Below are positions 1-12,034 of a stretch of 64,000 bases of DNA, in pieces. The notes beneath the pieces are model-generated. The model searched no databases. It worked only from the letters and a program-made list of their open reading frames with translations, and had not been told where the DNA came from. How positions within the stretch are numbered: the stretch's first letter is position 1; every line of letters starts with the position of its first letter. This DNA is from Plasmopara viticola. Lineage: Eukaryota > Oomycota > Peronosporomycetes > Peronosporales > Peronosporaceae. A program made the position numbers and the translations under genes. The stretch lies in NCBI GenBank assembly GCA_001695595.3, contig MBPM02000031.1:62001-126000 (forward strand), in the 5' to 3' direction.

Positions 1-688
1 GTACACTTAAGTGCTGCACGATTATGGGCCGCAAGGAGAAGGATGGCATGCAGGCTGCACAGATTCTCTACCCACTGATGCAATGCGCCGATATCTTTAA
101 TCTGAAGGCCGACATTTGCCAACTAGGTATTGATCAGCGCAAGATCAACATGCTTGCACGCGACTACTGTGACCAGGCAAAAATTCGCTTTAAACCTATC
201 ATCCTTAGTCACCATATGCTTATGGGTCTAAAAGAAGGTCAAGAGAAAATGTCAAAGAGCGATCCAGAGTCAGCTATCTTCATGGAAGATGCTGCAGACG
301 ATGTTAGCCGCAAGATTGAAAAAGCTTTTTGTCCAGAGGGCGTCGTGGAGGCGAATCCGATCCTGGACTACATGAAACACATTATTTGCCCCCACTTTAT
401 CACTGGAGGTGTTACCGTTAAGCTTGTGTGCGGTTCCGAAAAGACATTCACCACGTATCAGGAGCTCGAAGATGCTTTCGTCGCACGCCAAGTAAGTGCG
501 GTCGACCTCAAAACAGCTTTGACAAAGTATCTAAACGAGTACGTACCTACTTGGATGAGTCGTTTGGTGCCGTTCTTACTTGTTTTTCCCTGTTCAACAG
601 AATTTTAGAGCCAGTACGCAAGCATTTCTCACAAGGCGAAGCCGAGAAACTGCTAGCCAAAGTGCGCTCGTTCCGCATCACCAGATAA
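1..688 (+). CDS. Cytosolic tyrosyl-tRNA synthetase, 3' part (5' end outside window)
   Basis: Class I aminoacyl-tRNA synthetase that charges tRNA-Tyr in the cytosol. The reading frame is already open at the left edge (codons start at base 3), so the HIGH-containing N-terminus lies outside. Visible are a segment like QCADIFNLKADICQLGIDQR, typical of archaeal/eukaryotic TyrRS, and the signature KMSKS (in QEKMSKSDP) that binds ATP and the tRNA acceptor end. One intron is inferred at 539-600 (62 nt, GTACGT...CAG). Splicing joins ...KYLNE to ILEPVRKHF, as in the family, and the frame then ends with TAA at 686-688. The unspliced frame instead runs to a stop at 606-608 with an unrelated tail. About 207 residues are visible. 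The order of motifs most resembles the plant-type enzyme, which is known from the family rather than tested here. Confidence 0.93.
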
Positions 689-819
689 AGACAACGTAGA
701 GCTGCACTGACTGGTAAGGGGAATAAACAAGATAATTTGATTTCAAACAACGACTATATAAAGACTAAGAGGACACTATAGGAAAGGAGGGTCAGAGTAG
801 GGTTTTGACATTTGCTGTG

Positions 820-1950
820 GTGAAACCAGAAAAAATGGTTGGCTGCTGGACGTGGTGTCACTGTCCTTAGAAACTTACTGGGCAAGCTTTATACGACGTT
901 TACGATTTACAACCGTTCCGTATTGTCTGTTGCGCGAAAGAGTTTACCTTCGATAGTATATTGAAACAAATAGACCTCAACCATGCGTGGCAAAAAATAC
1001 TGTTGATCAAGTAGACCAATACCCGCATTAAAATGAACTAGTTGTAATGGCATTAACGGTCGCGTACAATCACTGAGACATTCGGAGCAAGAGTTTTGAC
1101 GGCCAGCGCGTCAAAGCGTCAAGATCACGTTTCGACCTTTATTAAGATGGTGTTTAATACAGATCATACGCCACTACAGTATAAAGTTTGTTTTGGCCTG
1201 CCGAAGGCAGCACTTTTATTGCGGACTTTGCTGACCGACTAAGCAAAGTGGCTTATTTGGCAGCTGCTGTCGACGATGTCAAGTATATCCGGATCTTCGA
1301 TCGTGTCTTCAGACAACATGGACTCTTAGTGTAAATTGTTCGAGCTGAATCCTCGCTTTACGTGCGTTTTTGTAGATTTAGTAGGTTGTATTAATAGCGG
1401 AACGTCCGCAGGAATATGGTCAGACGGAGCGAAGAAATCGCGTCGCCGAAGACATGTCGCGAAGTGTGTGCGCAAATACGCCAGATCCGCTTTGTAAATG
1501 ATGTACCGGAAATCTTCTCTTATTTCTGTCGGTAGTTGGTGTGCACAAAGAGCCTCAGCATGTGGCTGACCTTCTCCGACAATGGAGCGTCGAGCGAGAT
1601 TGTTCGACGCCTAAAAGTCTCCATGGACAGTCCATAAACTGCATCAAACAATTAGCAATACACACTTTCAAGCACCATTCGTGCTATAGAGCTCGGAGCT
1701 TTTTGAGACTTAGACCTGTCGACCTTTGATTCCTCTTGAGGTCGACGAAATATTTTTCTTTTTTAGTAGACCGCCTCTCACTCAGTAGGTGCTGCCGTTT
1801 TCTCGCGGTGTACCAAACGGCTGGTTGGCCGTGAGATTTCGACTTTCTGATCTTCGACGAAATTGTCGCAGGAACAAATGAATTGCATAATGGTACGTGT
1901 CACCATAGAAAAACCAGCGACGGATGCTCAACTGTTCGACCTTTGAAAAA
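820..1950 (+). mobile_element. Decayed Ty3/gypsy integrase fragment, copy A
   Basis: Around 1190-1335 the translation still reads as a gypsy integrase core: a FVFGLP-like start, then FADRLSKVAYLAAAVDD and RVFRQHGLL, followed by stop codons. Near 1415-1480 the segment QTERRNRVAEDMSRSVCA matches the region around the catalytic Glu of gypsy integrases. No open frame is long enough to be functional. The upstream boundary is approximate. This is a different gypsy lineage from the full element at 43784-50774, judged by wording of the same motif (FRQHGL against LRHHGLP). Confidence 0.7.
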
Positions 1951-3045
1951 GGACACAGCATCGGTTCGAAACATCCAGCACCAAAAAATACTTGGCAACT
2001 TCACGGATAGTCCAATTCAAACGCCTTGTCGGATCCGGAATTACTGTGAAGTGTTGTCTGTTGCGCTTTGAAATTTACCATCGACACTGCATTACAACCA
2101 GCAGACGACGACGAGCGGGATAGGGTTAACACGCTTGAATCTCGGTAGCTTTGAACTGTCAGAGCTACTGTGCGTGGCAAAGAGCTACTAGTGGTCAAGT
2201 ATGTCAACGTCAAGATCAGGCTTCAGCTATTGGGACCGTGATTTATACAGTTCGTGCGTCACTGCAGTATGAAGTTTGTCTTGGCCTGCCGCAGGCAGCA
2301 CAAATATTGTGGTCTTTGCTGACCGATTAAGTAATGTGGCTTATTTGGGAGCTGCTGTCGACAATATCACGTATAATCGGTTCTTCGACCGTGTCTTCAG
2401 ACAACATGGACTCCTAGCATCAATTGTTTCTAGCCGATACCTCGCTTCACGAGCGTTTCTTTAGATTTGATTAAATTGGATATGCTAACAGCGGAACATC
2501 CCCTGACTTAAGGTCAATAAATTGCGTCGCCAAAGACATGTTGCGCAGTGTGTAAATACGCCAAATATGTTTTATAAATGACATGTCAAGAACCTACTCT
2601 TTTATCTGTCACTGGATGGTGCACAAAGAGCCTTAGCTTGTGTTTGACCTCCTTAGACAATGGAATGTCAAGGAAAGTTGCTGGCCGCCTTGGAGTGGAC
2701 AATTTTTGAACTACCTAAGCTTATACGTTTAAGCCCAATCCAACTATTGAGCGCAGAGCTTGTGAAGCTTTGACCTGTCGACCTTCGATTTCTCTCAGTT
2801 GTCCGACAAGGCTTCGCATTTTTTATGCAGGCCGCCCCACATTTAATAGGTGAAAAAGTTATTGAAAACAATTTACCCACATATAATAGGTGCTGCTTTT
2901 TCTATCAAATGGCTGGCTGGCCGTGAGATTTCGACTCTCTAGTCCATGGCGCGCTTGTCGCAGGGAACATCTTGATTACATAATGGTGGGTATCACCACG
3001 GAAAAACAGCGATGAATGCCCATTCGCAAAACCAGCTCGGAATTT
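1951..3045 (+). mobile_element. Decayed Ty3/gypsy integrase fragment, copy B (tandem to copy A)
   Basis: It repeats copy A at a spacing of about 1,088 bp; for example TTGGCCTGCC is at 1193 and 2281, and GTGCACAAAGAGCC at 1541 and 2629. The best integrase remnant is at about 2276-2440 (NIVVFADRLSNVAYLGAA, then DRVFRQHGLLASIVSS), where the expected second catalytic Asp after IVS is lost. Spacing drifts to about 1,130 bp at the 5' side, so indels have accumulated. The two copies differ at many sites, so the duplication is old. Confidence 0.68.
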
Positions 3046-4231
3046 CGCCCTTTTCAAAATCAGCATATAGGCAGAACGTTTTTATTAACCCAAGCTAGGA
3101 TCTTTTCCTTACCTGTACCCCCAGGAAGCTAAACTTCGCTTTTATCGTATTCACTCGACTTACGTAAAGAGGTCGGGTTTACACGGAGCACCTCACGCCT
3201 GAGCTCAGTTTATCACCTTCTCTGGGAAGGGATTGGTGGCTTTCCCAGCTAGCAGGGCTCAAACTTTGTACTAAGTCCACCAACCCTGCTTACCCCGGCA
3301 AGCTCCAATGTATACTACATTTACTGACAAAAAGCTTGCATCAGCTGACGCTTCAGCTCATCCTAAGTCTTTGACTGAGGTATTGCACGCATGTGTCCAT
3401 TCTCTGCTTTCCGCCGAGCTTCGAGATGACCAGTGTCACCTTAAATGCACCTTCCGCAACAGAATGGACGTCACGGCCATTTCAATGTCTGAGCAGGATG
3501 AGCGGCTTCGATTTGCGCACGGCGTCGCCTTTAGGCACTTCATTGATCCGCTATGTTCGATTAGAGTGTTTTGATCGAGGAGGATCGCTTCTAGACGCGC
3601 ATTGACGGCCCAAGGGCCTCGCGCAACCAAATGTTGCATTCCGTCGCGGCCAAGTAGGATCTATCAGCATGCCTTTAGAGAAATAAACAAACCGGATTAT
3701 CCTCAAAGACCATTAGTGCAGCGAGGTCATGGTGGTATTTTGCTCGAGGGAAGCGTGCGATGATGTCTTTGACCTTTGTTTTTTACGAAGAAAAAGGTGG
3801 AGTCGCAGATTGCGCTACAAGAGTTTGTGATAGTCTTAACACTCAAACCTAATGTAATGTATTTATATTCTCAAATGCAAATTATACTCTATTTGGTGAA
3901 ATATTTAGGAAAAAATCTGACGTCAGTGCCTTCAACTTCACACAAAATATGACATTGTGGAACATTAATACGACTTTATTACTGGTATGAAGAGGCAATT
4001 AATACTGTTTGGGTTAAAGTGCTGCTGCAGCAGCCGAGTGACTTGCCACATTCTTCTCTATTGATGTTCAGACAAATGAAGCAGAATTCGATGGTGATAT
4101 GAACGATGGCGTTCACTGACATTTCGGATTTACATATACCCTTTTTATAGTACACTGTACCAGCTTGTATTTTTTTAGTCGAAACAAACACTCAATCCTT
4201 ACCCCGAAGAAAGCAAGTAATATCTAATTCA
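3046..4231. other. Intergenic, no recognised gene
   Basis: The stretch contains overlapping short frames at 3308-3639 on both strands, but none has a recognisable motif. It may be further transposon remains belonging to the gypsy fragments to its left. The 3' part (about 3840-4200) is AT-rich and would hold the promoter of the Vps53 gene. No clear TATA or initiator element was found. Confidence 0.5.
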
Positions 4232-6850
4232 ATGCACCGTTCTACCAACATCAACGAGCCTACTGATAGCGCGGGAGCTACATCAAAGTTTCCACAAAAC
4301 GTGGAGGATACGCTGGTCAAAGTAATGAACATTCGATTTGCAGTGATATGATTATTCTTACCACAGTGTCGTTAATAGATCTTGCCCTCAGAGGACGTCT
4401 TGGACCGACCCGAGTTTGATGCACGCGATTTTATAAATCGGAATTTTCCCGACGAACAAAGCCTTGACGACATCAATGACTTTGTGGGTCGTCTACGTGG
4501 GCGCATGAAGGAGCTAGACGACTCGCTATCTCAGGCGTCGCAAGATCAGAGTCTAGCGGCTCACCAGGCGCTTGTAGACCTCAAAGAGGCAAAAGTGGCC
4601 ACACAGCAGCTTTTGCACAAGATACACGACATCCGAGGAAAAGCGGAGCAGTCCGAGGTCATGGTGCAAGAAATTTGCCGCGACATCAAGCAGCTCGACT
4701 ACGCCAAGCGCCACCTGCAGACAACGCTTACGGCCCTGAAGCGGCTGCATATGCTGGTTAACGCAGTAGATCAGCTGGAATATATGTCCTCGCAGCGCAA
4801 TTATCGCGAGACCGCTTCTTTGCTTGAAGCCGTCAACCAGTTATTTACGCACTTTGACGGCTACACGAACGTCAGTAAGATCGTCGAGCTGCACAAGACA
4901 GTGCGGACCTTGCAAGAAGAGCTTGGAGCGCAGATCTTTGCCGACTTTCGATCTATTGGACCGATGGAGTGTTTTGAGGAGAATTTTCCATCGCACGAGG
5001 AGCGACAGGCGGTTTTTGCCAATCTCTCGGCAGCATGTGCAGTCGTCGATGCATTGGGCAAAGCAACAACAGAAAAATTGATTCATTTGTTTTGTGACGA
5101 ACAGTTGATGAGCTACGAGAAAGTATACGGAAATGGAGGAGAGTGCTCTGGATTGCAGCATGCTGAGACGAGATATACGTGGTTTTACAACCTCCTCGCT
5201 GCCATTGATGATCGAATAAATGCTGTCTTTCCGATCCACTGGCGAATCGCTCGACGCTTGTGCATTCAGTTCTGTGAAATTACTCGAAACCACTTGCTCG
5301 CGCAAATAGGTGCACAGACTCCAGACGAGCTAGATGTGACACTGCTGCTTAAGTGTTTACAGCGAACGCTTATGTTTGAACGCGATGCATCGCAGAGATT
5401 TGAAGGTTTTAAAGATGGGAAAGAGTTTGAGAGGATAGAGCTTGATGAGAACGGCGAAGCTATCGATCCACTTTCTGCTGAAGGCATCAAAAGAAAGCAT
5501 CGTTACATAAAGCAGGAGATAAAGCGGAAGGCGTTAGAGGAAGAAATGGAGAAAAACGGCGTGCTGGCAGGGGACAACGGCCAGGAATTGCTGACAATTC
5601 AAGGGCTAATTTCTCGTTCATTTGACCCTTTTATGACGGCTTACGTCTCACTTGAGCGTAAAAACATGGAGCAAATGATAAATGACATTATGAGTGCGGA
5701 GTTGGTAGATCGCAACGGCCAGCTGCCCGTATTTTCAAGCTCAGTGAACATGTTTGCTTACATTCGCAACTCGATCAAACGATGCACAGCGCTAACAAAC
5801 GGCCAAACTTTTTTTGACCTCCATAACGAGTTCAAACACTGTTTTCAGCTTTACTCGCAACGGCTTCTTAAAAAGCTTCCCACTGCTTCTGTAGGACCAT
5901 CGGATGGACTAGATTTGTCGAGCAGTGGTTTAAACAAAAAGGTCAAGCTGACTGAAAAGCAGGAAGAAGAGCTCTGTTTTGTTATCAATACCGCTGAGTA
6001 CTGCGCTGAGACACTGCCATCGTTAGAGGAAGTTATCCGAACGAAAATTGACACGGCTTTCAGCGAAGCGATTGAGCTTTGTCAAGAAATTGATTCATTT
6101 CACGATGTAGGCGCCGCCGCCATGAAGTGCATTGTGGCAGGATTAGAGACGTCACTTGACGACGAATTAATTGCGCTTCAGAAAGTAAACTGGCATACTT
6201 GGGAAGCAGTAGGCGACGAGAGCTTGTACGTAACGCAAATGGGCGAGAAGCTGCAATTGTATGTGCCAGTACTGCGTCAAATGTTGTCTGGCTTGTACTT
6301 TACGAATTTTTGTGACAAGTTTACCACTTCATTCTTGCCAAAGATCTTGCAATCTGTGTTTAAGTGCCGTAAGATAAATCACGTGGCGACTCAGCAGCTG
6401 CTATTGGACGTGTACGCACTCAAGACGCTATTCCTACAATTGCCAGTGCTTAGTAAAGATGAAGTGATGCCATCGACCTCTTCAAGCACGGCAACCATCC
6501 CATCGCGCTACATCAAGTTTGTCACGAAAGAGTTGGCGAAAGTTGAGAATGTACTTAAGCTTATCGGTACTCCAAACGAAATGCTTGTTGAGAGTTTTAA
6601 AATCATGTGGCAAGACGGCACTGCAGAGGACTTTCAGAATATCATGGTTGTGAAGGGAATTAAAAAGAGCGAGCAAGTTGCGTATCTTGAGACGCTGGGC
6701 ATGCAGCGCAAGCCCACAGGTAAGATGGCCGAGATGGAGGGCAAGATGAGTGACATGACGGAGAATTGGAAGAAAAATATGCAAAATTTAGCCAAAGTGC
6801 CGTTCACCTTTACAGGCGGCATGAATACTATAGCACACCATCAGGGCTAA
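4232..6850 (+). CDS. VPS53: Vps53-like subunit of the GARP/EARP tethering complex
   Basis: Vps53 is a core subunit of the GARP/EARP complex, which tethers endosome-derived vesicles at the trans-Golgi network. I model two exons, 4232-4321 and 4379-6850, with a 57-nt intron (GTAATG...AATAG) between them, giving 853 residues. The start ATG at 4232 is chosen because its 30-residue exon splices in phase to give VEDTLVK-ILPSEDVLDRPEF, which matches the conserved Vps53 N-terminus (family pattern: acidic, then LDR.DF.A..YIN..FP.EQSL). Without splicing the frame starts at a TTG after an in-frame TAG. The first ~200 residues are the expected helical rod (RDIKQLDYAKRHLQTTLTAL is highly characteristic). 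The rest is alpha-helical, with a Lys-rich stretch near residues 375-400. The reading frame is intact and near the family's usual length. Confidence 0.93.
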
Positions 6851-7703
6851 CTAGCTGTTAGTTAGCAGAGATTTAAAGGTATCATTGACTTCGTGACAGT
6901 CATGACAAATTTAAATAATTGCAAAATATAGGATTTGTGATGCTTTTACGTGCCACCGCTGCTATGACGAGGACAGGGTCAGGAAAAGATTGCTGAGATT
7001 TGTGATTGCATGATCTTTGTCATGTTTTATCGGCAGCTTAATCGCTGTTTCGCGCGAGCCAAGATTTCATTGCGGATTGCCGTCTTTCCTAGCTAACATA
7101 TTTGACTTTAATGTTGCGACGTACATACGTAAATTATTCCGTCAGCTAAAATTTATATAGCGCATACCAGCACTTGAGTGCCGAGGAAGTTCTCTGAAAA
7201 CTTAGGTCTCGAAGAAGCATATCGGAGTCGATTCAAGCTTGTCTACGGTTAAAGATTAGTTACAGTAAAATGTCGAAGCACTCGTAATGTGGGAAATTTT
7301 GTGGTTGCTCTTAATGGCTTTAATGATGTAACAAGTAAAACTGGTGGAATTAATTTCTCTACCTTCCGTATGCGAAGCGAACACTTGGCCATTTGAGCTG
7401 GTTACAGCGCATCCAAATAATTTCGCAAAAGTATCCAGAAAGTGTCTTCACCTTGTCAGCGGTAAGAGACTAGGTACTCTTAAATGTCGAAGCACACAAA
7501 AGCTACGCTGGAGGTTACTTTTCATTTTAATATCAACTAAACTACATATCCCTCCATAAAATTAACCAATTAAAGTCGTGATGCGGATTTAAGAAAAACG
7601 TTTTGCGATCTTGAAACGCCGGGACTAAGAAGCCCAACGACCCCGCAGGTGCAGCAGGAAAAATAGCACCGCCCGCTTCTCTCTGCCGAGCTTTGTCGTG
7701 CAC
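6851..7703. other. Intergenic between Vps53 and the unidentified large protein
   Basis: No coding sequence is recognised; the longest frame (7344-7559) has no family features. The interval should contain the Vps53 3' UTR and the promoter of the following gene. The next gene could have an upstream exon here, because its frame stays open upstream of its first ATG. Confidence 0.5.
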
Positions 7704-10700
7704 ATGAATGGATATCTGCGCAGCAAATGTTCGTCGGAACAGCAGTTGCTTAATGAGTTGGCCAAGCTGCTCGCAAATAAGGAAGTGACATCGCGAAAGA
7801 TGGTCGATTTGCTGCGCGCGCTCACATTCTTCTACACGTCGACAGTTCGAGGATCGCGACTTTCTTTGTCACTTTTAAGTGGCTTGTGCACGCTGTTACC
7901 AATGCTTAAGGACAAAAAGGAATTTCTTTTGCTAAAAGACGAGCATCTTCGCATTGCACGCATCGCTATCTGCCTTCTGACTCGACTAATAGACCAGTAT
8001 GAATTAGAGAAGACAAACCTTACGGAATCAGAGCAAATAAATCGAGACCAGAATGTGGATCCAGTGGAACAGGTGCTACAGAACTTCATGCCATTAGTAG
8101 AGACAACCGTGATGGTACCATGGGGACTTCTGCTGCCTAGATAGCGAGTTACAATGCGACTGTACGCACAACTCTGTCGAATATTTGACAAAAGACATCG
8201 GTTGATAGATTACACTACAGCACTGGTGCAGCAATCGCCGGTACTTGCTTTTGCCGAAAGTCCATTGGATGCGAGGGGAAAACGCGTGCTTCCTCCAATG
8301 CCTGCGCACTTTGGCGCCATAGCAGGAGCTTGTCATCTTCTACGATTTCACACAGCACCAGACGAGCAACTGGTTGTCGTGAACAACTTGGTACAGCTTG
8401 CATTTATGCTACCGGTGGCTACAGCATCTCGGCATGCGGCAAAAATTCTGCTGTCCCATTTATCGTCGCCAATGCTTAGTGAAGATCGAACATCGAATGC
8501 TGTGAGTGTTGCCAAGACAATCGAGATACATTTGCTCAAGGCACGACCTCGTACGCTGCTTGATGGAGACTCTTTAACTTCTATTTACTTGCTTCGTTTG
8601 TGTGGTCAATTAATCCGCTTGCCACTTTGTCAGTCTCAGCATAGTCGAATTACCTCCAGAAGTAACTCTGAAGTCTTTGATAATAGTCTTGCAAGCCTTG
8701 CGACCTCACCCGATGTAGTTGTAAAGCAATCATCGGATCGAACATCTGTATCTCATGTTTTTAGTGTATCCGATGCACTCTTGGTACAGCTTCGAAAGTA
8801 TTTTGTGGACATTATTCAAGATTTTTCGACTAATAACGCGGACGTGGCCCCCACAATGCTGTTGGTCGCCGTAGAAGAATTATTGCGTGGGAGTTCACCA
8901 GAGACGAGTTTCCGGAAACAGCCTGATTGGGCATCAAAAAATATGTTTGAATTAGTGACGGCCGCATTATTACCCCTCCTTCCGGCCCCAAACGATCCGG
9001 ATCGCACGATGCGCAAAAGTCTTACACTGCATCGTGTTTGTCGCGCTGTACAGTTTGTAGCCGAGAGTCTGGATGCTGCTGCTCTTCAAATAAATAAGTC
9101 TTTGGACCAACCGATAGAAATCGCCACCAACTTTAACCAACTTATCCCGCGCGTTCAATTGTTGACGAGCCACAGTAATGGATATGTAGCTTGCGAAGCT
9201 CTTCGGGCCTTTGTGTGGCTACTGCCGCGCTGCAGCAGCGTTCAACAAGACAGGCAATATAACACTTACTGGGCAACGCTGTTTTTGCAGCTAGAAACGC
9301 TACCATTTCGACGTGTTCAGCCGGAACATCGCGCTGCGATTGCCTGGACACTATTTCGACGCTGTGTGACCACGCTTAATCGGTTTGGATATAGAGTTGA
9401 AGCCCCGCTTCTCCAAAGATGCCTACGCGTGGTACTTGTGTGGTTCCGGGCACAACCTTGTTTATGGCACGCTGCAATGCTAACTGCGATCTGGCATGCT
9501 GCTTTGTGTGAATGGCTTCTCGAACCTTTAGGCAATGCTGTATTCTCATCAATTAACGAGCTGCTCGATTACCAGTGCTCGCCTTATAATAGTACTGCAA
9601 CAGATAGCCATGTCGTCAAGCAGAGCACTTTAGCGTTTCTTGGTGACCGTGACAAGTGCCTTAAATTTGCTGTTCGGAGGGAAGCATGGTACTGTCCACT
9701 GATAATGCGACTAATGAAGCAGTCTCTGTTGGAGAAGTCTACATCGCAACGGCTGGGAATTAGGGCCTTGTCACAACTCTGTAAAGAGGCAAGACTACAG
9801 AAATGTGTTTTGCTTGCCGACCAAGTCAAGTTAATTCTATCCGCGATTTTGAGGCCAACGCAGCTTTCACAACAGGATGAAGTATCAGTTGGTGAAAGAC
9901 TTGAGACCCTATCGCGTTCTCGTCACGGCGAGCCAATACCAGAATTTACAGCTCCAGAAAATGTACCGATTACCTCCGAAGAGCCTTTTTTTAATCTAAC
10001 TTCATCCGGTATAGCTTTAAGAAACGTTGACACATTGTCAAACGAAGTCGGAGAGCATATTTTTGTCGACTCGAATTGTATTGAAAGCGATGTCGTCACT
10101 TCTCGAAAAAGTGCTACAACTGAGGATGTGGTTTCTACAATATTGGATTCTGAAAGTAGCTTCAAGAACGCAACGCATCGCGATTTTGATGATGATGTCT
10201 GTTATGCCCCACCAGTGTCAGTCGAAATGAACGTCGATTTTTTCTCAGGCTGGAAAGACGATGACAACACGCAGCTGGGAAAGGTCGACGACACATCATT
10301 TGGCAACTTCTCAGAATTCGAATCTTCGGTGGATGCTTCATTTGCTGCTTGGGGCGAAAATGCGACGAATGAAATGCAAGAAAGTAGTTGTTTTTCTGAT
10401 ATTCCGGAGCTCAAAACTTTGAGCCCGCCGAGTCCTACGCCAGCGGCCACAATGGAATTTGTGAGTGGTCAAGCTGAGCAGACGGAAGAAAATGCAAAAG
10501 ATGCATCAACAGCTTACTTCGATCAAGATTTTTACTCTGTTGCTGACAACAAGCAACCAACTAGATTGATCCTGGAAGCTCAAGGCGACAATGGCAATGG
10601 ATATGATCTTGAATTTGAAGACATCTTTGGTAAGAGTGGCACGTCCGCTGCATACGAAGAAGGAAATGTTGTAGCTAGTAAAAAAGAAGATATTGAAAGT

Positions 10701-10787
10701 GACGGCGGAGATAATGAATACCGCAAAGCTTTTGGAATCGAAGTGCGTACAGGCACTTTTACTTCAAGTTACCAGACAGAGGAGTAG
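7704..10787 (+). CDS. Large unidentified helical protein with acidic tail; in-frame TAG at 8142
   Basis: The product would be about 1,000 residues of unknown function. From the ATG at 7704 (MNGYLRSKCSSEQQ) a frame runs to a TAG at 8142-8144, and the same frame continues to TAG at 10785-10787. The parts on either side therefore look like one gene. Either a short intron removes the stop (candidate donors GTGCTA at 8073 or GTAGAG at 8097, acceptor ATAG at 8144, giving 72 or 48 nt), or the gene is broken. The first ~650 residues are Leu/Ala/Arg-rich and look like an alpha-solenoid. The last ~250 are acidic and disordered, with SFGNFSEF and FAAWGE, resembling short motifs bound by clathrin-adaptor ear domains. 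This hints at membrane traffic, but no family was recognised. Its upstream start is uncertain. Confidence 0.72.
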
Positions 10788-11684
10788 CTACACCGATACT
10801 GAAAAAAAGTTCAACGTTGTATAAAAAATACTTTTGCTCACTTACCACTGCTTTAGAACGATACTTTTCATTTACCTTCGTTTTGACTGTTTAATTAAAC
10901 TATGAGCAAGTAAAAACAGAAACATGCACTGAGACGCCCTAGAGACAATACAGAATCTTGCGGTTTACGACCGCTCATCTTAAGGGGATCGACGTGTTCA
11001 TTAGTTTGCATCAGACTTTACCCGTTTCGAAACATCAAGCTGGTGGTTAAGCAACCAGAATCAGCAAAACGCCAGCTTTTACTAAAAAAGCTTGACTTTG
11101 TGTAACGATAAGACTTACATCTAATGGGGAAAGGTCCACCAATTTGACTGTCATGCGAAAAGTTGATTTGGCAGCGACCAATACTAGGGTGCTTGTCGGT
11201 CGGGCCATTTCACGATGAAGAAGTAGGATGCTTCGTAATCACTGCACTTAATTGAACATTACGCCCGCAAAGGCTGAGCTGTCAACAAAGACAGTACATG
11301 CCACAAAGTCTGTGTCTTTTCTCTTCCGTTTTGTTATTTGAGAAGTTCGTTTGTTCATCTTGGCGTCCCTAATCATTCGGCCGACTAATGCTCACTTCAG
11401 TTAGGGTGTCTTAAAACCTGAAGCATTGCCCGAAGAAAAGTCGACCGAAAACTAATTGGCTTATATGTATGGCGAATTGGCGCACATACTGCGCCTTGTG
11501 TTCATTATGATTGGCTTTACACCTCCAATCATCTGTTTCAGTTTGGCCTGCTGAAGACAACAGCAAGCAAGTAACTAGACTTGTAACAGCGTTTGCCAAA
11601 ACGCAGTGGAAAATTGGGGGTCTTTTTCCCGACATCAATGTACGCGGACACTACCATACAAATGTTTTCCAAATTTTTGGCTAC
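10788..11684. other. Intergenic, no recognised gene
   Basis: Short frames on both strands near 11411-11640 overlap each other and have no family features. Nothing else was recognised up to the target-site duplication of the LINE-type remnant. Confidence 0.5.
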
Positions 11685-12034
11685 AAGTGGATACCCATTC
11701 GGAAAAGGTTGGGGTGACGCCCTCCTTTCAAGCGCGGGGGCTAAATGCTCGCGCGCTTCGGGCAGGTGCTCTCGGGCATCTGCAGGTCTCTAACGAGTCT
11801 CACCCTCGACGCGACGGTCTCCAGCACCAGGGCGCCACCTGGGCTCTTACCAAGTCAGAGCTAAACAAAATAATGGAAGACCCTTACGACCTCGGTGCTG
11901 GCTGCACTGCCCGCCGAACGAGACCCGACGTATGCGAACACCACTCTATGCCGTGGACTAGCCAGACTGAGCCTAGCACGTGCATAACTTGGCAACGCGA
12001 TAACGTAATACAATACAATATAAAAGTGGATACC
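11685..12034 (+). mobile_element. Non-LTR (LINE-type) retroelement, internally deleted 328-bp derivative with 11-bp TSD
   Basis: The element occupies about 11696-12023 and is flanked by direct copies of AAGTGGATACC at 11685-11695 and 12024-12034. Its first ~140 bp (TCGGAAAAGGTTGGGGTGAC onward) match the 5' end of the longer copy at 49480-50623. It then jumps to a WALTKSEL segment of the reverse-transcriptase C-terminal region, and jumps again to the 3' end. The 3' end carries an AATACAATACAATA tail. So two internal segments are missing relative to the longer copy. It cannot encode a transposition protein and would have moved, if at all, with proteins made elsewhere. Confidence 0.82.

Noticed and set aside
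3308..3639. Overlapping short frames near 3308-3639
   Set aside because: Three frames on two strands overlap, none has family features; more likely transposon debris.
4841..5305. 154-codon minus-strand frame inside Vps53
   Set aside because: Shadow of a strongly conserved coding strand; composition and start are not protein-like.
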